A stretch of 64,000 bases of DNA from Odobenus rosmarus divergens (Eukaryota > Chordata > Mammalia > Carnivora > Odobenidae): assembly GCF_000321225.1 (NCBI RefSeq), contig NW_004450939.1, positions 1,859,637 to 1,923,636 on the forward strand. The letters are read 5' to 3'. Below, in pieces: positions 55,201 through 64,000 of this stretch. Within the stretch, counting starts at the first letter, position 1. Each line of letters starts with the position of its first letter. The position numbers and the translations under genes were made by a program. A model generated the notes under the pieces. That model saw only the letters and a list, made by a program, of their open reading frames with translations, made no database searches and was not told the origin of the DNA.

Positions 55201-56115
55201 ATTACCTTAGGTAACAATGTATAATATTTTTGTGCTGTAAGCAGAATTGCATCTCTATATTATGGTTCCTCTTGAGAAAAGTATCTTTTTCAAAATAGAT
55301 TTTAATTATAGTGTGATTGCAAATTGTTGCTTGTTTTTTGGAGACACATATATTTTTGTTTGAGATGCAGCTTGGAATTGCCTGGAAGTGAGAGACTTAC
55401 AAACTGCAGGAAGGATACGAGTTATGTTCTTTATGTTATTTTGAGGGAGAAACCCCCAACTTTCTGGCTTTGTGAGACTCCAGCAGGATTGTAGTGTTGA
55501 GGACAACCATAGTTATTAAAGTTGGATAGCCTAAATATTGAGGAATGTAAAAGAGGACAGAGTTGTCCTTCCTTTTGATAATTTGGGAGAAATATGGTAA
55601 AATTAACCCTCTGCTACTTCACCCCTTGTACAAATATTAGACTATTTCAATTGCATATTGTTATTCTGCAAGGGCCATAGGTTAAAGTCAAGGTAGATGG
55701 AGAGGAATCCGCTAAAGTAAGTGTACATTCCAATTTCAATCATGATGGAAAGAAGCAAGTCCTATGACAGTAGATAAACCTTGGGGCCACTGGTTTTCCT
55801 TTTCTAAGTCTGGACTCCAGAGAGTGTGGATGTGCTTAGAACCATCCTGGATGCAGGGAAAAGACAGTGTACCTCTGTAACGGGAAAACGAGTTCGGAGC
55901 AAGGAAGGGTGAGAACCTGCCTGAGGTAGGAAAGGAGGTGTGTAGGCATCCCCTGAGGAGCCAACATTTTCAACTCTGGGAGCAATGTTGCTAAGAGCCA
56001 GTTGTGAGAGATTCTGAGGGTATTTTTCTTTGCTGCCATTCTCAAGTGCTTTGTAGAATATTTTAAACGATATAGGCTGATTTTCTCTGTGCTGTGGGAA
56101 ATTAAAGAACTCTGC
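55201..56115. other. No gene or confident repeat
   Basis: Two overlapping minus-strand frames (135 and 123 codons at 55804-56211) cover the right part, but neither has a recognisable domain and they compete with each other. Confidence 0.4.
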
Positions 56116-56119
56116 CAGA

Positions 56120-56600
56120 TCTTTTCTGTTTGCCCCTCCAGATCTACTTTCCATTCTTCCTCTCTGCTGTGTGCTACAGGGAGCAGACCTGTAGACAGCA
56201 GCAACACTCACTTACTGGTTTCCGTTGGGTGACAGCCGTGAGAGACAGTATTAGGAGATCAGAGGTTGGGAAGCAATTAAGCCCAAGATTTTTATTACCC
56301 TGGCTCCTTCTCTGCTTGGGTGTAGCAGGTTGGCAGCATCTTTCTGCTAAAGGCCATGACTCCTTTCAGAGCCTTTCAGAACTGATTTTCTCCAGATTCA
56401 GGTGATTATTCCCTCCCATTGTTCTTGCACGTCCAAGGATTATAACAGTTCCGAGTGTTGCTAGTCCTAGTATGAATTATTCCCTGTTGATTCCCCTTAA
56501 CCCTGCCTGTAACTTGTGGTACTCAATTACCTTCTTGGAGTGTGCTGTGTCCTGCTGGGACCCTGACTGGGTTAGTAATGACCTGTGTAATCTCGAATAT
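56120..56600 (+). repeat. Unclassified old repeat (LTR or L1 end-like)
   Basis: 'gatcagaggttgggaagc', 'ttttattaccctggctccttctctgcttgg', 'attccctgttgattccccttaaccctgcc' and 'tgtcctgctgggaccctgactgg' recur in dispersed mammalian repeats. I cannot name the family with confidence. Confidence 0.4.
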
Positions 56601-56649
56601 TCTATGAAAAGAACTATAAATACACTGAGAGAATATCTGAATTATTATT

Positions 56650-56935
56650 TCTGCCCAGAATCCTCTCTTAAATCTTCCTGTCTTCTTAGGATTAGTTTAG
56701 TAATTTTTCCATACTCAGGCTGGGCACCTCTTTCTCCAGAAAGCCATCTTTTATACTTTTCCCCATATTCTATCTCTCTGTCAACATTTCTTTTCCCACC
56801 ATCCAGTTTTGTTTTGATGCTTTTTCTAGATCTACTTTATACATACCTGTATTGTAATTATCTGCTTATTTGCCTGTTTTTAATAAGTAGACTATAAGCT
56901 CTTGGAGTACTATGCTTTATATCTCTTAATTGCTT
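56650..56935 (+). repeat. L2 3' region, sense
   Basis: 'cacctctttctccagaaagccatcttttatac', 'ccatattctatctctctgtcaac' and 'gtaattatctgcttatttgcctgtttttaataagtagactataagctcttggag' follow L2 in order. Confidence 0.75.
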
Positions 56936-57369
56936 GAACTTTGGAGAGTTTTTCTTTTGACTTTATTTATTCTTTCTTTTGTTAATAAGATAGACTATTC
57001 TTTCATAGAGAGTTATAAATATAATTCAGGAATAAAATAACAGGAGATTGTACTACAGTGCTAATTACACAAATGTAGAGAGGAGGATCAAATATGAAAG
57101 GCTTTGGAAATGAAAACATCAAAAATATGGTAACTTAATGGAAATACTTGGTAAGTTAATGGAACAAAAAGCAGTTAAAGATATAGCTAAAATGGCAATG
57201 TACATGATTTTTTTCAATCAAATGTAATACAAGATGTCATTGTGTGGGCAAACAGAAAATCTCCTGTCTAAATTATAGTCTGTCTCTTATTCCTGAGTTT
57301 AATGAAAAATATATTAGTTAATAGCATGTTAAGTACAGTTACTATATTAATAATTTAAAGTGATAGTGT
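56936..57369. other. AT-rich, nothing recognised
   Basis: No repeat or frame of note. Confidence 0.4.
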
Positions 57370-58110
57370 TTATTACGTATGTACACAGTACTGAGGAGAA
57401 GTTGAAAAGCAATGTTAAGACATGGTTTCTGATTTTTAGGTGTTAGGATCTAGTGATGAACACAGGAACTAGACACAGAAAGCAGGTGAGTAATTATGTC
57501 GCCAGAATACAATCAAATGGATTGATAAAGTGCATTCAGATTTTAGAAAAGGGAGATTACTATGTACTAGAAAGGACAGAAGGAACAAAGTAAATGAACT
57601 TGTACTTCAGCTGAGCTTTGAAGTAAGACACGTATAACAAAGAAGAAGGGCAGTTCAGGTAGGAGAAACAACCGAATATGGACGAGAAGCAGGAGGGGTG
57701 TGATGTGGCTGAGTGACAATGGTCTTACAGGGGAAGGGGTAGAGGCATGGCTTGCGAAGAGAAATAGTCAGAGAAATCAATTTACATGGTATGTTGTAAC
57801 TAAACGCATAGAACCTGGAATACTTAGCTAAGCAGTTTGGACTTCACCTGCTGGAAAAGAGAATGGTGAGTACTGAAATTTTTTGAGTGGACTATTGAAA
57901 TGAAGAAACTGGTGTTTTAAGGAGATTGAGCTGACGATGATGTATAAAATCAAACAGAAAATTTGAATAGAAAGAAACTAGAGGCTAACTAGTCAGGCAG
58001 GAAACTGATGCAGCAATTAAGTTGTGAGGTGGTGAACACCAGATATGGCTGGTGTCAATGGAATGAAGATGGAATCACAGAAGTGAGGACATGGAGGAAG
58101 AGAAAGGGAA
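57370..58110 (-). repeat. L2 body, antisense
   Basis: 'ggtgttaggatctagtgatgaacacaggaactagacac', 'cttcagctgagctttgaagtaagac', 'ggcagttcaggtaggagaaacaacc' and 'acatggtatgttgtaac...gcagtttggacttcacctgctgg' run through antisense L2 from its 3' UTR into the body. Confidence 0.7.
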
Positions 58111-58236
58111 AGCATTGTTTTCGGTGAGGCCGATTTGGATTTAAATTCTGTCTCTGACACTTAGAATTGTACCAGATCTTTGGCGAAAACAACTCTAAGT
58201 TTTAATTTTCTCGTCCAAATCATGGTAGTCACTTGA

Positions 58237-58442
58237 AGGGTGCCTGGGTGTTGCAGTTGGTGGGGGTCGGACTCTTGGTTTTGGCTCAGGTTGTGATCTC
58301 AGGGTCATGAGATCGAGCTCCACCTCTGGCTCCACACTCAGCACGGAGTCCACTCGAGTTTTTCTCCCTCTGCTCCCCTCCTCCCCCTGCTGCTCTCCTC
58401 TTTCTCTCTCTCTCCCAAATAAAGAAGTAAATCTTGAAAAAA
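58237..58442 (+). mobile_element. SINEC, sense, older subtype
   Basis: 'gggtgcctgggtgttgcagttgg...ctcttggttttggctcaggttgtgatctcagggtcatgagatcgagctcc', CT tract and 'cccaaataaagaagtaaatcttgaaaaaa'. TSD of 18 bp with two mismatches: atcatggtagtcacttga (58219-58236) and atcatgatagccacttga (58443-58460). Confidence 0.95.
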
Positions 58443-58529
58443 ATCATGATAGCCACTTGAGCGATTGAAATAATTTTAGCTGAATGACTACAGTTTTCTG
58501 CTTTTGTCATTGGTACACCTTAAGGTCTT

Positions 58530-58580
58530 GGAGAAGTATGGGGCACTCAATCAATAATATTTGTTGGATGAATATGTGGG
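58530..58580 (+). repeat. L2 terminus fragment
   Basis: 'gggcactcaatcaataatatttgttggatgaatatg' matches the last bases of L2. Confidence 0.55.
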
Positions 58581-58924
58581 TGCATGGGTAGTAAATATAA
58601 CTATTCTTCACTGCTCTCATTAATAACTGTAAATGAAGGAATTTGATGACTGGTTGGATTACATGAATGGCTAGTAAAAATGATACTCCCAAAGTCAAGA
58701 ACTTTTGGTGTTTATAAAGTCATGTTCATTTATCTGTGATCTCTATGAATGGTCTTCAAATGTAGGTCAGAGCCCTCCATAATAATCTGAAAAGATAGCA
58801 CAAAGAATGGAACACATGGCTAGATGAACACGTTTTCCACTGGGCTCCCATCTTCAGATTGCTGTTAAACTTTCCTGGAGGGCACAGTAAGAGGGTATGT
58901 GATTGTCTGTTGAGAATATTTGCA

Positions 58925-59080
58925 TTGAAAACAGGAGATCTTATTCCCGTCCCCACTCTAACACTTCTTAGCCATGTGACCTAAGACAAGCTATCTGAAC
59001 TTTAATTTCACTATTGATAATACTAGATCAATGTAATCTACATCACACTTGGTAGGTATACTATGAAAATTTGTATTCTA
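58925..59080 (+). repeat. MIR, sense
   Basis: 'cgtccccactctaacacttcttagccatgtgacctaagacaagctatctgaactttaatttcac' is MIR core. Confidence 0.75.
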
Positions 59081-59084
59081 TAAG

Positions 59085-59869
59085 AAAATATAAATAAAAG
59101 ACACTATCATTACATTTGTGGAAATACTATGATTAATATTTCAAGTGGAAGAGGTAAGTTGCATCAAACGGGTTATGTTTACATGAGAAATAGAGCATAA
59201 AATTTGGTTATGCAAGAATCAAGTACCAGTTTGAAGAATTTGAAGCAACTTAAATTGCAGTCATAAGCCAATATTTTGTTTTGTGTTGTTTTTTTCCTCA
59301 GAAGGCTTTTCAATCTTGAGGTTTAACTGGCATTTAACTGGTTTTCCATAGGATACAAAGTCTCTATCATATGGATAGTATTAAGCAATATAGAAATTAT
59401 TGAATACTCTTCCTGATACAAACGATTGCTAATGTTACACATCAGGTATCTCGTTACAAAGCAGGTCCTCAGTGTAATAAGTGAGGATTTCCTGACAAAA
59501 TAAATATTCAACATCAGTGCTCTCTGTCAGAAGTCTTGACTCAATGTGCCAAAGCGGTAAGTGTGTCAAATAATCCTTTAATTAGATTACAAAATGCAGC
59601 TATTATATGTCAAATATGTATTGATCCCAGGAAGAAAATGGCTTGAGGTTTCTTAAGTATGCAACACCAAAATTCATTTGCCATGCAATTAACTTCAAAT
59701 TACCTTCTTGGGAAATTAATATTAGAAAGAATGTTTTGGCATGTAAAAGCATATAATTGACATTTAACAAAAATCTTAGTGATGAGTAATACACGGTTTT
59801 AAAAACATTTATTGTCAATGTATACACAATTTAGCATTTTGCTCTCTTATACCTGGTTTTAGCATGCAT
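59085..59869. other. AT-rich, nothing recognised
   Basis: Two short minus-strand frames (63 and 74 codons) without domains. Confidence 0.4.
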
Positions 59870-59883
59870 TTACCTAAGAATTT

Positions 59884-60077
59884 TTTTTAAAGAATTTTTA
59901 TTTATTTATTTGACAGAGAGAGAGAGAGCACAAGCAGGGCGAGCAGCAGGCAGAGGGAGAGGGAGAAGCAGGCTCCCCGCTGAGCAGGGAGCCCAAAGCA
60001 GGACTCGATCCCAGGACCCTGGGAACACAACCCGAGCTGAAGGCAGTCGTTAACCAACTGAGCCACCCAGGCACCCC
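59884..60077 (-). mobile_element. SINEC, antisense, full length
   Basis: 'aaagaatttttatttatttatttgacagagagag', 'gaagcaggctccccgctgagcagggagccc', 'actcgatcccaggaccc' and 'ccaactgagccacccaggcacccc'. TSD ttacctaagaattt (59870-59883) and ttacctaacaattt (60078-60091). Confidence 0.96.
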
Positions 60078-60091
60078 TTACCTAACAATTT

Positions 60092-62320
60092 ATATGTTTA
60101 GATCAGAAATGTAAAATTATTTGAGCTCTGGGAAGAAGGGAATTTTTCTTAGAGCTACACAGCATTTGAGCATCAACTCTAATTATGCCAAAGAGAGTTA
60201 AAAGGACTCATGATTCTGGTCACATAGTACCTACCTCAGGACTAAGTGAGGCAGTATTATGGGAGGAGGAGTGACAGTGGCTTAGGCAGGACGAGGGCAA
60301 TGGAGCAAGCCACAAAGGAAAGGGGATGCATACAGAGAGGACCTCTTCTGGATAACATCCCATTCTCTTGTTGGGTTCTGGCATTTTGGTGTCAGAGCTG
60401 GACTTTATTGCAGGAGGTGGATGGGCCGGTTGCTTAACGCAGATGAGCTTGCTAAGGAGAGGTAGAGACAGCATTGGTTTCTGTGAATGGCCAATACCAG
60501 CCCTGAGAACTGGCAAGGGGCAAGGACACGAATGTTGATTAAATGTCTGAAGACAGTGAGTAGGTGATAGTGCTCCTGAAAATCACCAATGCAGCTACCT
60601 TTACCTCGTAGGAAGCAGACCTACAGCATCAGCAGGCCCAGGAGCAGGTCCCTGGGTTGACAACGGGAGGCTAAGGCTGAGAATGAAGTTTGATCTCTGC
60701 ATTTAGGATGAGATTCAGAAGTCAAGGAACAGATACGTGCTTTATTTACATGTTTTCCCTAGAACTTATAAATGATATTGAGAAATATTTATTATATGAC
60801 GCTCTGGGCTCTTTACTTCCAGAAGCTATTCCTAATTTGATGTTGATACTGCCATCTGAATAACATCTTTCACACTGTGCAAATTTAATAGCATGGTAGG
60901 TGTCAGGTTGCCCAGCAGACTTATTATCTAAGTTTCTGGATGGAGGGGAGAGTGACACTGCAGACGGTCATCTTTCCTACTACCATTTTCAGTCGCTGAT
61001 GAATTCAGTAAGAATATGTACCCAGCTGTCTACAGATATATGTGACGCATTTCCCCAAATCCATATGGTTGCATGAAGATAAAAGAGAGCGAGAAAATAC
61101 ATATATTGTATGCTGTCTACCAACACAAACAAGGCCACCAAGTTTCTTGGGAGACTCTGTAAGCCCCGATCCCGGGAAATCTGAGCATTCAGTATTTTAA
61201 ATGCTCTGAAAGCCACATACCCTAAGGAGAGAAAGGACAGGATAATTGATATAAGAGGAACTAGAGTGATGAATAAAAAATGAACAAGAAACAAAGGAGA
61301 GAATGGGAAGATAGAGAATATTCTCGGCAGAGGTTTGCATGTATTATCATTGCTGGATCATTTCCCAGAGAAGATTTGATCCGTTTACTTATAAGGTTTA
61401 GGAGAGAGGACTGTGACAGTGGCAGAGGAAGAGAAAGAGTAATTAAACAAAAACACAGACATATATTAATTTCTCAGTTTATCTGGGATACGTTGGTGAT
61501 ACCCATGTAGCAAGTGAACAATGCAGAAATTTTTAAAAGGGAATAAAGCAAGAAAAATAAGGACGGATTTAGGAGGAGAGGAAGAGTGAAGAGAAGGAAG
61601 AAAGAAGTCATTTAAAATAGTGTTATGTGCTAACACTGAGGACTCCGCATGGAGTTGGTTCAATTTCTGTTGACTGTTAATCAACTGCTCATACCTGGAG
61701 ACCAGCAATGCTGAAAATTAAAAGCTTCAGAACTGCTGTGAGGGACATGATTCATGGCAATATTTTGCTTCCCACTGCAGGCAAATCTCTATTTATCTCC
61801 TACAGAGTTAGATAGTTTGGGGTTGACTCCTAAGACAGGCGGTCTTTCCCAACAGATAGCTCATCTTTCCGAGAATCCAGGGCACAGCTTTTTAAAAAGA
61901 CAGTGTTTATATTTGGGCGTGGGATTTATATGAGGAATTTGATAATTCTCGGAGGATTTTTCTGAAGCAGGAACTTCTCTTCCATAGTTGTAGTTTAAGA
62001 TCATATCGCCATAGTTCCTGACAAAAGCCTGACAATTCTAATTAAAAAGCTGTAAGAAGAACAAATGAGATTTGAGTTGTTTTTTGCAGTTTTCATTAAA
62101 TTATGACCTGAACCTTAAAATAGCTATATGAGAAGCTAGCAGATTTTGAAAGAAATGAAAAATTGTATGTTACAGAGTGGTATGTATCTAATCCTTATTA
62201 AATGTATATTTTAAACATGTTTTTGGAGTAACTGTGGTGGTTCATTATTGGATTTGTTAGGAAGTAGATGTTGGACAGTTTACTCCTGGCCCCCCTTTTT
62301 TTAGCTATGTAATGTGTTCT
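60092..62320. other. No gene or confident repeat
   Basis: The 60240-60700 part is somewhat GC-richer. Frames up to 101 codons occur (60989-61294 minus; hydrophobic but unrecognised). No SINE, LINE or LTR wording was seen over more than 2 kb. Confidence 0.4.
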
Positions 62321-62324
62321 ACAA

Positions 62325-62450
62325 AAAATATCGGTTTACTCATTTGCAAAATGGAGTAAGAATAGTACCCGTCTCATAAAGCTGTTTTGAGGATTAATGT
62401 AAAGCTTTCTGCATAGGGCTTGGCACTGAGTGAACATCCACTATTAGCTA
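62325..62450 (+). repeat. MIR 3' half, sense
   Basis: 'cggtttactcatttgcaaaatggagtaagaatagtacccgtctcataaagctgttttgaggattaatg...gggcttggcactgagtgaacatccac' follows MIR. Confidence 0.85.
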
Positions 62451-62589
62451 TCTGATTATCTGCATAATGTCTGTATTTCTATCTATGTAAATGTGTATAT
62501 AGCATATGGCACCACTTAGAAAATGTTCACATTTGCAATATTATTTTTCAGAAGCTGCAATTTGAAAATTAAAGGGATAAAACAAAGGA

Positions 62590-63150
62590 TGACTAATATT
62601 TATTCCAAATGCCTAATAAGTGTCATAGATAGCTGTACTTGTGAATATTATATTATGTTATTTAATTCTCAAAACTGTCTTATCCTTTGCATTGTGCCTC
62701 TGAAATCAAGATGGGTCGCCATCAGCTCAACTGGAACCATCCATGAAAATGCAGCCAGGTTCCCACTCTTCCCACAGCATGGTCTGATCTGGAAATACGG
62801 CCTCTGTAATTCCTGCCACTGCTTCCTAACACTACACACGAGATATAGGCTTCATCACGTTGGACAAATCCACCTTTCTTGAATAAATTATCCCAGACAA
62901 TGCTTGCTGTTTGGACATGGCATGTAAAAAAAAAAAAAAAAACTTCAGTTAAAAAACAAAACAACCTCTTCATAGCCTTTTGAAGTAGATGTGTTTTACT
63001 CAGCTATATAGCCCAGGCAGTAGGTGAAGACAGAATGATTTTCCAAAAGGAAAGGTTGGTAAAGCCTCGTATTGGGATTTGAACCCTTTTTTTTTTTCAG
63101 CTCATTCAGTCCATGCTCTTTCCATGTCGCCACTCTGCATCTCCCATACA
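62590..63150 (-). repeat. MIR, antisense, split by RPS29 retrocopy
   Basis: 'ctaatatttattccaaatgcctaataagtg...tatgttatttaattctcaaaac' is the left part; 'catagccttttgaagtagatgtgttttactcagctatatag...tgggatttgaacccttttttttttcagctcattcagtccatgctctttcc' is the right part. They join correctly once the retrocopy (62683-62942) is removed. Confidence 0.7.
62683..62942 (+). pseudogene. RPS29: RPS29 processed pseudogene
   Basis: RPS29 is a 56-residue zinc-finger protein of the small ribosomal subunit. Here the start context and ATG (62711) are followed by atgggtcgccatcagctc, corresponding to the RPS29 N-terminus (MGHQQLYWSHP...). Further on, in a different frame, the peptide HGLIWKYGL corresponds to HGLIRKYGL, and 'agatataggcttcatcacgttggac' to the C-terminal DIGFIKLD region. 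There are no introns, and an A17 tract (62926-62942) follows. A deletion removes the first CxxC part of the zinc finger, and there are frameshifts and an early stop (tga after the HP codons). It is a dead retrocopy, not an expressed gene. Confidence 0.87.
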
Positions 63151-63154
63151 GAAC

Positions 63155-64000
63155 TGAGACAGATTTTGTGTATACAGAATAAATAGGCTTAATATGAGAA
63201 GTAGAAGCGTCAACATCCACACATTTGTGCTATCGTGGTTACTTCCATTGAGTGCCTAATGTGATAAAACATCTGTTCTTTTGTTTTTATGGAGAAAATG
63301 GGTGATAACTTTAATAGAAGTAGAATGGTAAATTAATAATAGAGTGGAAATTTTCTTGCATTTTTCTGTTTTCCTTTTGAAATGCAATGAATAGGAATTG
63401 AATTTTAAAAGATGGTGCAAAATCATTGTTATATAATTGTGCACTTTAAGCTTAAAAGCATTTGGACTCAGTTTAAATACAAAAACATTCATGTGGTTCG
63501 GGATTAAGGGGCTCAGAGAGTAATATCCTTGGGCTATCTATGGGGGGATGCATTTCAAGCTATTCTGATGACAATAATTCTTCATTTGGACCAAGCACAG
63601 AAACAAGATTTAAATGTGGATCCAACATAGTGGATCTTTATAAGAGGATTTAAATGTTATATTCAGAAGAACCCTAATTTAGTTATTCTTATGAAATCAT
63701 GCTATTCATTGTCTTTTTTGGAGCTTGTCTTACTTCTATCTACAGCTACTAGCAGATGCTATTATGCGTGCCCATAGGAAAGCCTAAAAATGCGTTGAAT
63801 TTTGTATATATTAAAGCTTAAGCTTTAGACATGTTACATTTTTAAGAAATACTTACAGCATGTGGTGGAATTGAGGTCTGTAGCTCAGGGGCACTGTAGA
63901 AGTTGCTAAGGAAACACTGTGGGATATGGTGTAACATCTCTAAGAGCAGCTTTTAAAATAAAGGTAGTATAGAAATGGATAGCAGAAAATGGATAAGATC
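63155..64000. other. AT-rich, nothing recognised
   Basis: No repeat wording, microsatellite or convincing frame to the end of the window. Confidence 0.4.

Noticed and set aside
55804..56211. Two overlapping minus-strand frames of 135 and 123 codons
   Set aside because: They compete for the same DNA in different frames and neither shows a motif.
56472..56897. 141-codon + frame
   Set aside because: Runs through an unclassified repeat into L2 sequence; hydrophobic but without a recognisable protein family.
3129..60077. tRNA-gene-like A and B boxes
   Set aside because: They belong to the tRNA-derived heads of SINEC; no intact cloverleaf tRNA gene was seen.
1..64000. Recurring ~200-bp units that might suggest an array or CRISPR
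   Set aside because: They are SINEC copies with individual TSDs and variable spacing and orientation, not regularly spaced direct repeats.

Overview
This window is repeat-rich mammalian nuclear DNA from a carnivore. The diagnostic elements are about twenty tRNA-derived SINEC (CAN-SINE) copies: a head matching gcgcctgggtggctcag, a B-box-like gggatcgagcccc, a CT-rich tract and an AAATAAAT-type tail. Their subtype resembles that of arctoid carnivores (bears, seals, mustelids), and no copy of the young dog-type SINEC_Cf was seen; the arctoid placement is an inference from memory of the families. Overall base composition is AT-rich. No bacterial, plasmid or viral gene organisation is present.

I find no convincing protein-coding exon of a host gene. 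All open reading frames are short, and those that resemble anything are inside LINE-1 ORF2 remnants or a dead ribosomal-protein retrocopy. The window is best read as intergenic or deep-intronic sequence.

Layout. 1-8 kb: MIR, L1 and L2 relics with six SINECs. 8-13 kb: an antisense MLT1 LTR, a tiny 5'-truncated L1 with a likely 3' transduction, a ~2 kb antisense L1 carrying two SINECs, and a tail-to-tail SINEC pair. 13-21 kb: two SINECs, a sense MLT1 LTR, a sense L1 end and a long GAAA/GGGA polypurine tract. 21-25.6 kb: the quietest part, one young SINEC and otherwise low-repeat AT-rich DNA with a near-consensus CTCF motif. 25.7-28.3 kb: two sense L1 ends, the second a carnivore-lineage copy with a frameshifted ORF2 C-terminus. 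30-38 kb: MIR, L2, MER5-type hAT relics, antisense MLT1 and SINECs. 38.5-38.9 kb: a GC-richer island bounded by a good splice acceptor and a consensus donor, the best candidate non-coding or 5'-UTR exon. 39-44 kb: several MLT1 LTRs and L2. 47-52.5 kb: MER5, two L1 ends, and an hAT-like element nested in L2. 54.5-58.5 kb: an ERVL-like LTR split by a SINEC, L2 in both orientations. 58.9-64 kb: MIRs and an RPS29 processed pseudogene that landed inside a MIR.

I did not find an undescribed biological system. The most useful leads are the candidate exon at 38490-38857, the CTCF-type site at 21846-21864, the RPS29 retrocopy, the L1 3' transduction at 8.7-8.9 kb, and three closely spaced tail-to-tail SINEC pairs. 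Repeat names come from recognising consensus wording by eye; boundaries are approximate to about 10-30 bp unless a target-site duplication (TSD) is given.
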